Assembly (NCBI GenBank): GCA_019454045.1 | Contig: SKCR01036775.1 | Coordinates: 186,001-250,000, forward strand | DNA length: 64,000 bases | From: Zanthoxylum bungeanum | Lineage: Eukaryota > Streptophyta > Magnoliopsida > Sapindales > Rutaceae | Direction: 5' to 3' | Shown: piece after piece, positions 46,633 to 58,064 of the stretch | How positions within the stretch are numbered: position 1 is the first letter of the stretch | How the letters are laid out: each line of letters starts with the position of its first letter | Translations under genes and position numbers: made by a program | The notes under the pieces: model-generated | The model's input: the letters and a program-made list of their open reading frames with translations, nothing else | What the model was told of the DNA's origin: nothing | Database searches by the model: none

Positions 46633-47234
46633 TTCCCATTACTGAACGGTTATTCTGTCTTTTATGTTTGCTTCTTTCGGGAATCCCTCGTGTTCTAAGT
46701 GTCGCTGAATATCATGGTATCAGGGTTGAATGCTTTTGTCAAATTTACTCATGTCATGCAGGTTGAAAGGAAAGGACTCAGGCAAGTAGGCGAAATGGAT
46801 GTCTTTATTATTAATCAGGAAAAGGTTCAAACAAGTAGACGAAGTCGATGCCTTTATTAAAAATGCAGAAAATAAACCAGAAAGAACAGTTTCATTATTC
46901 GCAGCATTGCCTTCTTCCTCGGCCTATGGTTCTTCACTGCTGTCATCCTCTATCCTCATGGAAGAAACTGGGTGGTTGAGAGTTTGGAGGACAAAGCTTT
47001 CGGGCAGGCCGGAGTTGATCATATAAGTGGGTGGGGGAATAGAGTGATAATTTGGTAGAGGGTTGGTGTGTGTGCTAGGCTGTTCTTTTTCAGGATCGGG
47101 TATTTTATGGGCACAATGAGGTCCTGAATTTCATACCGGAGGCGGGAACAGCTGTCAGTATCATGGCCGTTTTCTGGTGGAAGTGACAGTAGCGGTCTAT
47201 TTTTAGATGTGGTTGTGGGGGATTTGGAAGTGGT
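46633..47234 (-). pseudogene. gag C-terminal remnant of gypsy G with zinc-knuckle-like motif
   Basis: Around 47100-47200 the minus strand gives, with one frameshift, YCHFHQ then NGHDTDSC and LRYEIQDLI. This is the C-H-C knuckle at the end of plant gypsy gag. Further down NSGLPESFVLQTL (about 46950-47020) is readable. The rest to 46633 has no clear match. Confidence 0.7.
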
Positions 47235-48251
47235 TTAGGCTCCAAGGGTTTTAAGAATCCGCCTTGTCAACTTCTCAAGCACTTTGGACAAAGGTCTTCC
47301 CAAGTTGGAGAAACACCGGTTCTTGATGGCAGCAACCTCGGCAGCAGCGGGCTTGGTCTTAGAATGCCCCCCAAAATTCCTCCTATTTTGGCCATAGAAC
47401 TTTCTGTTCTCAGCTTCTTCTTCTTCAATATCCATGACAGTCTCCCTCAACTGTCGAAATTCGCCAATCATGGAGGTCATCCTTCTCAGCTTGCTGTAAA
47501 TAGAGGGCTTGGTGCCCTTGATGATCATTTTGATCTGGTCCTTCTCTGAGGGCCGAGTCTGCATTTTCAGAAGCTGGCTCCTCCAGTGATCCACATAGTC
47601 TTTGAAGCTTTCCTCCGGCTTCTGTTTGGTATTTTCCAAGTCGCGGAGCGACAAGTCAATCTCCAGGTCTGTGACATACTGTTTTAGAAAGGCATCTGCC
47701 AATTCCCTCCAATCTTCCTTGACTTTTCTCTCAAGGCCATGGTATCATACCACGGGCGCCCCCTGAAGCGACATTCCGAACATTTTATGCATCTGACGCT
47801 TCGATAAACCCACTGAACTCATAACTGAAACGTACTGGCGAAGATGGACCCTCGGATCCCCATTCCCATTGAACTTGGCCATATTCGGCATCTTGAACTG
47901 AGCAGGTAACTGTTCATCAAAGGTCATCGCCCCATAGTCTAGTAAGTTTTCGTCCTTACCCTTCATCTTACGGGTAACGGACTCTACCTGGTCACGGAGT
48001 TTCTGTATCTCGGCCTGAGACCCGGCTATTCTCCCAGCGTCATATTCAGCCATATCATCATCAAAAGCGGGGATGTCATCCCCCAACCTATTCGGAGGCT
48101 CCTCACGTCTTACATTCTCAGAGTTTCCCCTAGCACGGGGCACAGCCATATTTTCCATGGCAGTAGTCAAGGCTTGCAACTGTTCAGTAATCTTGGCGAA
48201 ACCATTCTCCAGCTGATCTACGCGAGAAATCTCATTTTCTGATCCACTCAT
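47235..48251 (-). pseudogene. gag of gypsy G, one internal stop
   Basis: From ATG 48251 (MSGSENEISRVDQLENGFAK) the frame runs to 47235, broken only by TGA at 47745-47747, where the neighbouring text (APVV, then YHGLERKV) suggests a tryptophan codon was lost. The N-terminal part looks coiled. The gag core has MPNMAKFNGNGDPRVHLRQY and, after the stop, DYVDHWRSQLLKM and KMIIKGTKPSIYSKL. The open frame extends upstream of 48251 to 48347, but 48251 is the better start because the coiled region begins there. Gag would let the RNA be packaged by proteins of a related element. Confidence 0.88.
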
Positions 48252-49381
48252 ATTTTTTATTGGCCTCTTGATGAGTCTTCCCTCTTCCCTAACCCAACGG
48301 GAATCTAGGATGGCTTTTAAATTCTCAGTCAGCATGTATGCGTGCAATGCATGTAATATAAGCTCATAGAAATTTCATACTAATTGGCCTATTATCATTT
48401 TAAAGTGTTCAACAACACTATTGCACGGTGCAAACTTGTCCTAGTTGAAAAGGCCCAACATGTTTACACTTTGTGACAACATGGCTAAATGACTTCAATT
48501 GATAAGAGGCCCAAACATAAGCATAAAGAAATAATTTCTACAAAGTGGCCCATCGGCATTTCAGAAAATTTTGGCCTAATTGTCATAGGATACGAATTCG
48601 TCCCAGTTTAAATGGCCTAACAAGTTCGCATTTCTGACAAGAAGTCAAACTGAATCCAAATGACGATGGTCCCAAATACAAGCATAAAGAGATAATCCAA
48701 GCACAAAGCAATGATTTCTACAGAGCGGCCAATCAACATTTCAGAAGCTTTTGGCCCAATTGTCATAGGATACGAACTCGTCCCAGTTTAAATGGCCCAA
48801 CAAGTTTGCATTTCTGACAATAAGTCCAGCTGCATCCAAATGAGGATGGTCCAGAAGCACAAGGAAATAGTTGCTATAGGTCATAAAACTCCGGTCTATG
48901 TGTAGGTTTGCGGGAGTGTAGACAAAGGCTCTCGTCGATGAAGGATTGCCCACAACTAGGTCTCCCCACTCAAGGGTTTGAGCGACCAAGTGAGCGCGCC
49001 TTTTTTTATACCTTAAGGTACGTGCCAACGAGTTATGGTGTGTGACTGACTGTCAAATGGATTTACTATTGTAGATTCCCCAGAGGGAGGGTGGAGCGAG
49101 GCTCTCTTAAGTACCCAAGCCCCTTAGGCTCTTATCACTTGGTGTCAGGAATAAACAACGAGTCCTCCAAATTAGTCCATCACAGTAGGCTACAAGTAGA
49201 TGATTATCTAGGTGCCTTCACAGCTTTTCCTTATAGAAAGGTAGTGAGTGAAGGAAGACACCAAACCATTACCTAGCCTTAAAAGTGCCTTTGATTAAAC
49301 CCCTTTCAGCCCACGGTAGACACGGTTAACTAAAGCACAAATCACAATCATTACAAGACATTATTTCGGGGCTGATTCACT
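48252..49381 (-). other. leader of gypsy G
   Basis: Lies between gag and primer site. It includes a ~180-bp tandem duplication (TTGTCATAGGATACGAA at 48580 and 48760). ORFs 48741-49028 minus and 49091-49276 plus show no known protein features. Nothing else recognised. Confidence 0.6.
48541..48870. repeat. ~180-bp tandem duplication in the G leader
   Basis: Two units share GGCATTTCAGAA/CAACATTTCAGAA starts, TTGTCATAGGATACGAA, GTCCCAGTTTAAATGGCC and CATTTCTGACAA. A third, more diverged relative lies at about 48385-48490. Confidence 0.8.
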
Positions 49382-49400
49382 ATCCCCAGTGGAGTCGCCA
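49382..49400 (-). other. primer-binding site of gypsy G, tRNA-Arg type
   Basis: Minus-strand TGGCGACTCCACTGGGGAT matches the complement of the 3' end of a plant tRNA-Arg (ACG type) with one mismatch. This primer is used by Tat/Ogre-type elements. Confidence 0.82.
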
Positions 49401-51156
49401 GAATATAGGACACAGATGTTGGATGACGCATGCTGTTCCGGGCTCGCGGCCCGGTCGGGAGTACGGAGTAGCCCGCGGGGGAGCTAAACCGGAGAAATAA
49501 CATGGATTCGCCACCCGGTGTGAACCGGGAAAAAGATTTAAGGCCGCACTCACCCCTCGCAAGGGAAGACCTCAAACTGTTGGGTTCGGAATAGTCCCTT
49601 ACTTATGCCACTTGTAATGAAATGATTTGTGCAATAATCTAACCAAGCCTAAGAAACATATATTCCCAAGGGTATTCTATTTCTAAGCTCACATGCATAA
49701 GTACAAGGCTCATATCTAAGTTTGCATATAACCTATGTCCGAATTTGCATATAACATATTTGCGTATAATCTATGTCCAAATTTGTATACAACCTATTTG
49801 CATATAATCTATATCTGAATTTGCATACAACCTATTTGCATATAATCTATGTCCCAATTTTCATGCATAAAGGTAGATTGAAATACGGCAAGCATGCAAC
49901 TTCATAAGCACACCATATTCACGGATACGGAAACGCAAGGAAATGGTAATTGTACAAACACGCACAAAATTGAATCAGAATCATGGCAAGCCTACAATTT
50001 CATAAGCACATTGTACTTATACATGTGGGAACACAAATAAATGGCAATTGCACAATCATGCGTAATAAAGAGAAGCAATTAGGTACATAATGCAAAGAGA
50101 TAACTAATGAGGCAGTTGTACATTAAAATAAACGTGCAATGATGTGATGCAAAAGATAGACAATGAAAGTGAAAGAAAAGAGATGCGACATATGCCCACG
50201 TCTATATAGGACTTCGAGTGTCCGATTAAACATATTTCACATTCAATCGAACATACTTTATCCGGCGTGGCAAAGGTAACCCTTCGGCTTTCTATCCCTC
50301 AAAATGGAGGACCTTTAATCCATCTTGATTTGCCCATGCGCATTACAATATGATGCATGATTATGCAAGGAGATGTCATACAAAAGGCAAACAACGTAAT
50401 AAAAGAGCGCGGCGAAGTATCGTGGTAAAGGTAGGCTTTTAGGCTTTTCTTCCCCCAAATGGAGAACCTTTAATCCAACTTACTAAGCCCATCCGCACAA
50501 TAACATAATGCATATAAAATTAAAGACTACAACATCGAACTTCGTATACCCGATTGAACACATCCTACATTCAATCAAATATACATCATCCGGCGCGGCA
50601 AAGCATCGTGGTAAAGGTAGGCTTTTAGGCTTTTCTTCCCCCAAATGGAGAACCTTTAATCCAACTTACTAAGCCCATGCGCACAATGAAATAATGCATA
50701 TAAAATTAAAGACAACAATATCGGACTTCGTATACCCGATTGAACACATCTTACATTCAATCAAATATACATCATCTAGCGCGGCAAAGCATCGTGTCAA
50801 AGGTAGACCGTAGGCTTTTAATCCCTCGACATGGAGGACCTTTAATCCAACTTGCTAAGCCCATGCGCATAATAATATAATGCATATAAAAGTAAAGACA
50901 ACAATATCGGACTTCGTATACCCAATTGAACACATCTTACATTCAATCGAATATACATCATCCGGCGCGGCAAAGCATCGTGGCAAAGGTAGGCCGTAGG
51001 CTTTTAATCCCTCGACATGGAGGACCTTTAATCCAACTTGCTAAGCCCATGCGCTTTATCACATCATTACACAAACAAATAACATGCAGAAATTAAATAG
51101 TGGATAGTAAATGAATCAAGATAACATAAAACAAAATATGCGCCGTTTACTCAAGT

Positions 51157-51249
51157 GGTACGTGGAGTTGTATCCCAAGTACAGACCGCACTACCATCCA
51201 TTCGGATTTGGATACGGAATTTATGTCTGGGTTTCCATCCTATATACCA
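51157..51249 (+). repeat. 93-bp module, copy in the G 5' LTR
   Basis: Differs from the 3' LTR copy by four substitutions and no gaps. It lies downstream of the putative TATA box (52041) on the minus strand, so it would be in the RNA leader, as it is in the copia elements. Confidence 0.92.
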
Positions 51250-52040
51250 CAAGAGGCAACATATTTTCCATTTTATTCAAGGGCCACAACACACATCATT
51301 CCACAATATTCATGCAAAAGAAATTGAGTAAACAATTAAGACATAGATAAAAATAAATGAGAAAAGTGCCCTCAGGTATAACCTTTTATGTCGGCTTTCG
51401 GACTCGCGTTACATGGTGATCGGAAGAGCTAAAGCTCTGCAACTTTTCTGGTTCACCGGTTCACGTCTTTCCTCGCTGTTTTGCTTCTCAAGCTACTGTT
51501 TTCACTCCGTTTTGCTACTGTTTTGCTTTTGTTTTATTGCTGTTTTTTAGTCACTGTTTTTGATGTATTATGGGCTATTTTTAAAGGTTTAAAGTGCAGT
51601 TTTTGTTCACTGTTTTAGGTGATTTAGGGGCTGTTTGGAGGTGATTTTTCAGTGGTTATAAGGTGTAAAATAGTGCAGTTTTTTGGTGGTATAGGGGACA
51701 GATTTGGGGCGTGAAACATTGCAGTTTTTCAGTGTTTATGGGACAGATTTGGGGCTGCAGTTTCGGTGTTTATAGGGGGATTTAGGCGTGAAGTGGGTAG
51801 TGTAATGGAGGGGCTGTAATTTTTGGTCACTGCAGGGGCTGTGATTTGTGGCTTAAAGGGGTGCAGTTCAGGGGTTAAATTTCGGAAATGGAGGGGCTTG
51901 GAGGGGGTGAGTGTCTCGGCAATGGAGGGAGGGGGAGGAGAGAAATTTCTTTGTTGCTTCTTACTTGTGGTTGGCGTGAATGCTAGGGTTTTTCTTTGTT
52001 GTGAATGAGAGAGAGGGGGGAAGTGTTGGAATTTGGTTTC

Positions 52041-52048
52041 TTTTATAG
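52041..52048 (-). promoter_or_regulatory. TATA box in the G 5' LTR
   Basis: Minus-strand CTATAAAA, identical in the 3' LTR. It is the best candidate core promoter for the element RNA. Confidence 0.5.
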
Positions 52049-52629
52049 ACAAAGGCTAGGGCTTCTCATTGTTTGAAAAGGAAGGAATCAATTAGTGTCT
52101 TACAAGGAAAGTCTAATATTTGATTGGGGGACATGTCTTGGCTAGATTAGAAATATGATATATTTAATTTGTTTTATTTAGGCATGAGATTTGTTTAGTT
52201 AGGAATATAATATACTTGATTGATTTTATTTAGGCATGATTTTATTTGATATTTATTTTAATTTGGTATATGATTTTTAGATTTTATTTAATTCCTCATG
52301 TGTTAAATATGCATTTTATTAATTTGGATGTGTTTCAGTGGGCTTCGTTGTGAATGGGCTTGGTGTGGGCGTGTGGCTTGGCTTTGGAGGTGGGCTTGGT
52401 GTTTATGGGCTAGGTGTGTACCTTGCGGGGGTTTTTGGGCTAAAGTGTTTTAAAACGGAAGTCCAACAAGCAAACCCGAAGCATAAACAAACGAATTGAT
52501 TCCAACAATGTGTCAATTCTTGACTCTTCCCTTCCGACGTCCGTTTCCCGTGACTTCCGCGACTTAAAAGGTAGTGCCTCTAAATGAGACTCATCATAGG
52601 GACTTACATGCAGAAATACAGTGCCTACA

Positions 52630-53360
52630 ATGACATGTTAATAAACAATTTAAAACACATATATATGCCCAGGTCTGGGCTAAAAACGTTCGTGTAGTGT
52701 TCGTTGGGCGTTCGAAGGTTTCCAGGCTGTAGCCAAACGTTTGAGTTGCATTTGACTGGAGTTCAAACGCGATCAGTCTGGTGTTCGAACACTAGAAATT
52801 CATTTACTCCGTTCCGGAGCTTCCGGACTCCGTTTTGGTCCCCGTTTTTTTCTACGGACTCGTAACGTAATGAAGTTTCACATACATATATAAATTGCAT
52901 TAACCAGGCTCTTATTGTTTTGAAAAAATACTAATATAATTAGTACAATAAATCAAGGCATCCTTTGGTCTTCAAATCTTTCTCCATGGTATGTTGTTGA
53001 GTTCTTCACGGAATAGGTTCATAATGAGTCCTTCGCGACATTGGCTCCTCTAAGTTACAAATTGAGTTACAAAATGGACTTATCACAAAAGAAATGAACT
53101 TACAACACTTGAAAGAATATGACCTTATGGTCTTACATTTCCCATACTAAAAATAAGAGCCGGAAAAATTAACGATCAACGCAATACATTCATTACATGA
53201 ATCAAAGTAAACATTCATCACATGAACATTAAAAACCATTCATTTCATGAATCTAATTGTGCCTACTCATCACAACATGCATATTAATAATTTATAACTA
53301 ATATAAATTATTAAAACTTAAACATAAAAAAAGAAATGGTTAAGAAAACTTTTCAACCTT
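52630..53360 (-). other. copia A leader, part next to the primer site
   Basis: Continues the leader after gypsy G. 52665-52865 contains GTTCG-rich text and the perfect palindrome GTGTTCGAACAC (near 52780), not matched in the D leader. 52925-53350 matches the D leader (about 7160-7780), for example CAAGGCATCCTTTGGTCTTC. No gene. Confidence 0.65.
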
Positions 53361-53375
53361 AAGCTCTTGGTGCCA
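53361..53375 (-). other. primer-binding site of copia A
   Basis: Minus-strand TGGCACCAAGAGCTT, a diverged form of the initiator tRNA-Met site. The LTR starts three bases away at 53378. Confidence 0.68.
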
Positions 53376-53377
53376 AT

Positions 53378-55336
53378 TATAGGAAACGACTTTCCTTAGC
53401 ATGGTGGAAGTTTCTTGTGGTGGCACCGGGTCTGGTATGGATCTTCAAAATTTTCTTTGCCTTCTCCCTTTGTTGTAGTAGCCAAGATCAATTCTTTGGT
53501 GCTAACATTTGGATCAACCACTCGATCTTTCGAACTATGACTCGAAACCAACAAACCGAAGTGTGGGCTTCACTCACAAAGATTAAACCTCTAAGCTATT
53601 AGAGATTTAAGATGTCATAATGATGTGTGGCTTTAGGAATTTCACAACACTTGTGAATGCTAGAACTCTCTCTATTTTCTCTCAAATCTTTTCTCATAAC
53701 AATTGTGTGAATTAATGCAAAATGTTAACGTTAGGAAGTGAGAGAAATGGTAGAGATTATATTCTCTTGCACAAGCCAACTAACCTTTCAGTAAGCATCT
53801 AATAATGGTTTCTTGCAATGGCCAAAACAAAATGTGAATGCCATACCAAAGCATAAGAAATTTTAAGCTAAAGACAATGGCTTTGTCATTAAGCATTCAA
53901 TGATTCTATCAATGGAAAACACATAAATGTGGAGGCCATACCAAAGCAAAATGCATAGCTAGTGACAAAACTATTAGGTGTATCCAAGCACCTAATAGAC
54001 ATAATTGCTTGGATGACATGGTAAGCCATATGGCTTTGTCTCCAATTGGTAAATAAAAATCAATATATTAATAATGATTATTTACTTCAATTATGTTGTA
54101 GTAATTATCTCATAATTATTACTAACTTGATTATCTCCTAATCAAAGAATTCTAGAAAATATTAAGTTAAACTAATTTAACATTGTTTTTAACATTGTTT
54201 TCATTTGTGACAATAAATATTATTAATCTTATTAATAATATATAAATAAATATAATGTGAGCATATAATTAGACAATCTAATTATATTAGGTTTGCTACA
54301 GTTAATCGAGCTAGCACAGGGACCAAATGGACCTACGGTTCCGAGCTCCAATAATTCCGAAATATTAATTAAACTCTTTAATCAAATATTACGAATTATT
54401 AACTCTGCGTTATTCCACTAAAAACTCGAAGTTGAACTCCCGTTACCGTAGATGGATTAAGTAAACCGAACATTTTCGGTGTCTATCGATATAGTCATTA
54501 CATATGGATATAGCCTTTCATGAATATCTCATAAATAGAGCCGGGTCATATGTCCGTTAAACACCTCTAAATATTTTGTCTCTTAAGCACCATTGATTCT
54601 ATAATGAACAATTAATTCATAAAAATTATGAATATAAAATACTTTCTATTAGTAATAGAAAAATTGAGCGATCAAATTGTTCAAGTCCCGAATCAACTCT
54701 TAAAAGATATATTCATCTACTTCTCGTAAGAATGAGTGAATTCCATATCTATGTAAAACGTTCCCAGCTACATACCAAATCATATCCCCAAAATACGTAG
54801 TTATTGGCTGGAAATGCAACAGCAACCTCACCATAGTAAATCAAATGACATAGTCTGTCATGCAGGAGTTCGTAATACACTCAGGATTAAGATTGAATCA
54901 ATATATGACCATCTATTAGATAAAATGAATTTCTTTGGTTAACAGATATTAAAAGAAATTCATATTTATCTGTGTCCAATCCTATATGATCTTATCATAC
55001 AAGGTGCCTTCATTCTCATGTCACTACATGAACGATCCCGGATCAAGATCGTCATACAAGTATAGAATGGACCGCAGCTATAGATAAACCACAAACAAAG
55101 TACCCTCATTGTTCACTCTTTATGGACTATTTAGATTACTAACTTTAGACTGAAATCCTCTTGTGCATCAAACATACACTAAGTCTAAAGGTACAAGAGT
55201 AATCAAGGTAAACAAGACAATTGGACAATATGCGATATAAATCAAACAACTTTGATAAAATGAATAATGCATTTATTATTATTACAAAAATCAATTTCGT
55301 TTACAATACATTACGCTCTAGGACATAAATCCCAAC
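53378..55336 (-). repeat. 5' LTR of copia A
   Basis: 1,959 bases matching 34172-36143, from TATAGGAAACGAC (mutated TG) to CCCAACA. Followed by TAGAG, the target duplication. ORF 53417-53602 is LTR sequence, not a gene. Confidence 0.92.
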
Positions 55337-55341
55337 ATAGA

Positions 55342-56805
55342 GTGCTCAAGTTTTTCTATTACGAATAGAAAGATTAACATTCATAATGGTTACGAATAAA
55401 TCATTCATTAGAGAATCAATGGTACTTAAGCTAAAAATAATTAGAGGGGTATAACGGATATTATGATTCGGCTCTAATTACGAGATACTCGTGAAGGGTT
55501 TAATCCTTATGTAATTACTATATTGATGGACACCGACATGGTTCGGCTTAATTTATCTATCTGCGTCAACGAGAGTGCAGCTTCGGATTTTTAGTGGAAT
55601 AACCTGGAGTTAAAAATTCAGAATATTCAATTAAGATTTTAATTTATATTCTGAGATTATTGGATCTCAGAACCGTAGGATCATTGTGTCCTCGTGCTAG
55701 CTCGATATACTATAACGAATTAAATATAATTGGATAGTCCAATTATATACTCATATATGTATATATATTATTTATATGATTAATAATATTATATTATCAC
55801 ACTTGAAACCATATGTTAAAATTTAATATAAGGTTCTTAGAATTATTTGATAATTAAGAACATGTTATTAAATTATATAAGATATAATTTAATAAAGGTC
55901 AATTTGGAATTTCTAAATTTTTGGGTTTTGGAAACCCTTGGCTTTATTTAGGAAGTTACACCATTTAAAATGGTGTTAACTTTTCATTTTTTGTAACATA
56001 TATTTCTTTATGGAAAGTTGATTTTGATGTTATAAAATTTATATTTTGTCATGTTCTTGGCCGATGATTCAAGGGGTGAAAGGGGAAGGGTTTTTATTTG
56101 TTTTAGAAATAAAAACCCTATGTATAAAAAGGAAATATGATTTTATTTTTGGTAAGCTAATTAATTTTGCAACCCTAGCCACCTTTCTTTTTTTCAAACT
56201 CTCTCAAGTGTTGAGAAAACAAAAGGAAGAACAAAAGAAGAAAAACAAAATAAAAAATACTTGTGTGACTTTAATCTCTAAAGGGTTTATGGATTAGTTT
56301 TGTTAGTCTAGCCCACACTAGTTTCTGTTTGTTACGAGACATAGCACGAAAGTCCTTTTGGTGTGTACCAAAATCCAACTCTATCTTCTTGTTGTTTACA
56401 CTCGGCAGTGAGGCTTTGTTTTACTCACTGCCGCACATACTTGTGTGATTTCAGGGCTTAGTTTGTTTTGGTTACAATCCATAATTTTAAAGAACATGAA
56501 GGGATTTTTTGGGGCTGTTTTAGGGCTGTTTATTATTGAAAAATCAGACTTAAAGCACATTAGTGATTCACGCATATAGAAGGCTGTTTCAGGCAGTGAA
56601 CTGGGCATATTTCGAGTGCAAAACAGTCCAGTTTTGTGCTACTATTTGGGGCTGTTCTGGGGCTTAAATTTTATCCAAAATAGAAGCAAAATTTCAGTGG
56701 TGGTACTGGTAACTTTCGGCCAAGAGGAGAGAAGGGAAAAAAAAATTTCAAGTCCGATCCGGGTGCCTAACGTGTTTCTACTGTGCTATGAAAGTGGTTC
56801 CTACA
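55342..56805 (+). mobile_element. copia E LTR, second part
   Basis: Resumes the E LTR after copia A. It ends GGTTCCTACA at 56805. With 33506-34171 it makes a 2.1 kb LTR of the A/D type. Hairpins such as the one around 55617-55665 (AGAATATTCAATTAA, loop GAT) are homologous to those in A and D. ORFs 56046-56297 and 56616-56861 are LTR sequence without protein features I know. Confidence 0.85.
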
Positions 56806-56807
56806 AC

Positions 56808-56820
56808 TGGCATCTAGAGC
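56808..56820 (+). other. primer-binding site of copia E
   Basis: TGGCATCTAGAGC two bases after the LTR end, a variant of the tRNA-Met site TGGTATCAGAGC. Confidence 0.7.
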
Positions 56821-58064
56821 AAAGGTTGAAAAGTGTTCTTAACCCTTCTCTTTTGATTTAAAGTTACTATTGGCTCAAAATAATATTCATAAGATGAATG
56901 GTTATTGTTTTTCATGTGATGAATGGATTTTGCATTGGTCGTAAATTTTTCCGGCTCTTATTTTTGTGTTGGTTTTGGTTTTGAGATATCAGGTCATAAG
57001 GCCATTGTTTACAATTGTTGTAATTTAATTTTCAGTGTAAAAGTTTCAATTGTTGTAATTTGGAGCATCGAAGTCACAAAAGGAGCCAACACCACCTTGG
57101 AGTGAGATTTGAAGACCAATGGATGTCTTGGGATATTTTTGTACTAATTAGATTACTAAGAGGCCGGTCAATTTAAAATATATTTTTTTTTGTATGTATG
57201 TTTAATTCGAAATGTTTGAATAACATGTCATATAGCATAGGGTGTCTACTCTTACATTTCACATGCCATAACATGTTTTTGGATGCATATATATTCTAGA
57301 CATGAAATGAGATTTTATGTGATTTAAAATGTTAAATTGGAAGATGATATGCATGGAAAATGATTAATTGGATTAATTGGTTTTAAAGTTTAAAATTTGA
57401 AATTCTAATACATTGGACTTAATAAGTGTATCATAAATTCCATTGGTATATAGGATGGAAACCCGGATATAAATTCCATAGCCGAATCTGAATGGACGGT
57501 AATGTGCTCTGCACTCGGGATACAATTCCACGTACCTTTGGATTTTATAACGCACTTAGATTAATTAAAAACTTGACCGTTTTATGATTCCAAAAATTTT
57601 AAACTGATTAGTGTTCTAGTATTTTAAGAGTTAAAATATAATAGGTCACTAATACTACACCAATTAAATTAGTTTAATTGAGTATATTAATTAGTAAAGT
57701 CTAATGATATTAGTGATATAAATTTTAAGAGTTAAAATTGGTTAGGTCACTAAGAATATACTAGTGTTAGTAAAAATTATAATTTAGCCACCATAAATTT
57801 ATTCACACTAGTAAATATAAAATATTAGATATTTTAAAATAGAAACCTTAATTTTAAAATAGTGCGTAGGAGAGGGACATATAACAGTATATCCCGTGAT
57901 CTCTATTGTTAGTCCAAAAATATGAGATTCAAAAGGCGTCTGGATACGGCTTTGCTTTTGTCCCCCTGCGAATGGGGTCCATTTTGGGTCAATATCAAGT
58001 TTGGATTCCGATAGGATATGTACTCTAGATGTATCTGGTGAACTGACCTACCCTACGGTGACAT
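56821..58064 (+). other. leader of copia E, truncated
   Basis: Reverse-complement homologue of the A and D leaders, with the 93-bp module on the minus strand at 57444-57536. It stops at 58065 where the B2 LTR begins. Gag and pol of E are not in the window. No gene. Confidence 0.75.
57444..57536 (-). repeat. 93-bp module, copy in the copia E leader
   Basis: Reverse orientation, gap-free. Minus-strand peptide YVELYPECRAHYRPF then GYGIYIRVS, inside ORF 57373-57555. Since E is on the plus strand, the module is again antisense. Confidence 0.92.

Larger units (their letters stand above)
41274..52629 (-). mobile_element. gag-only Tat/Ogre-type Ty3/gypsy element G
   Basis: Bounded by ATGAC (41269-41273 and 52630-52634). 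LTRs are 41274-44587 and 49404-52629. Between them, on the minus strand: a tRNA-Arg primer site, leader, gag (48251-47235), a zinc-knuckle remnant, an integrase C-terminal remnant (46541-46632), a tandem-repeat 3' region and a polypurine tract. No protease, reverse transcriptase or integrase core. LTR length, primer and tandem repeats before the 3' LTR fit the Tat/Ogre lineage. Such gag-only elements are known as TR-GAG-type non-autonomous elements. It is nested in the copia A leader. Confidence 0.92.
49404..52629 (-). repeat. 5' LTR of gypsy G
   Basis: 3,226 bases, TATAGGACACAGATG (mutated from TG) to GTGCCTACA. It matches the 3' LTR including the 186-bp array (about 50200-51055), the 93-bp module (51157-51249) and the TATA box (52041-52048). 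The difference in length comes mainly from a missing segment near 51595. Confidence 0.93.
34172..55336 (-). mobile_element. copia element A, containing gypsy G
   Basis: Bounded by TAGAG duplications (34167-34171 and 55337-55341). LTRs are 34172-36143 and 53378-55336. Order on the minus strand: 5' LTR, primer site, leader, gag, protease, integrase, reverse transcriptase, RNase H, polypurine tract, 3' LTR. The leader is interrupted by gypsy G (41274-52629). Without G the element is about 9.8 kb. Pol is the best preserved in the window but has several frameshifts and stops. Confidence 0.95.

Noticed and set aside
48741..49028. 95-codon minus-strand ORF in the G leader as a host gene
   Set aside because: It overlaps the end of a 180-bp tandem duplication, has no relatives in the window and no recognisable domain.
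53417..53602. ORF MVAPGLVWIFKIFF as a signal-peptide protein
   Set aside because: It is copia A LTR sequence; the 3' LTR homologue near 34213 does not keep the frame with this start.
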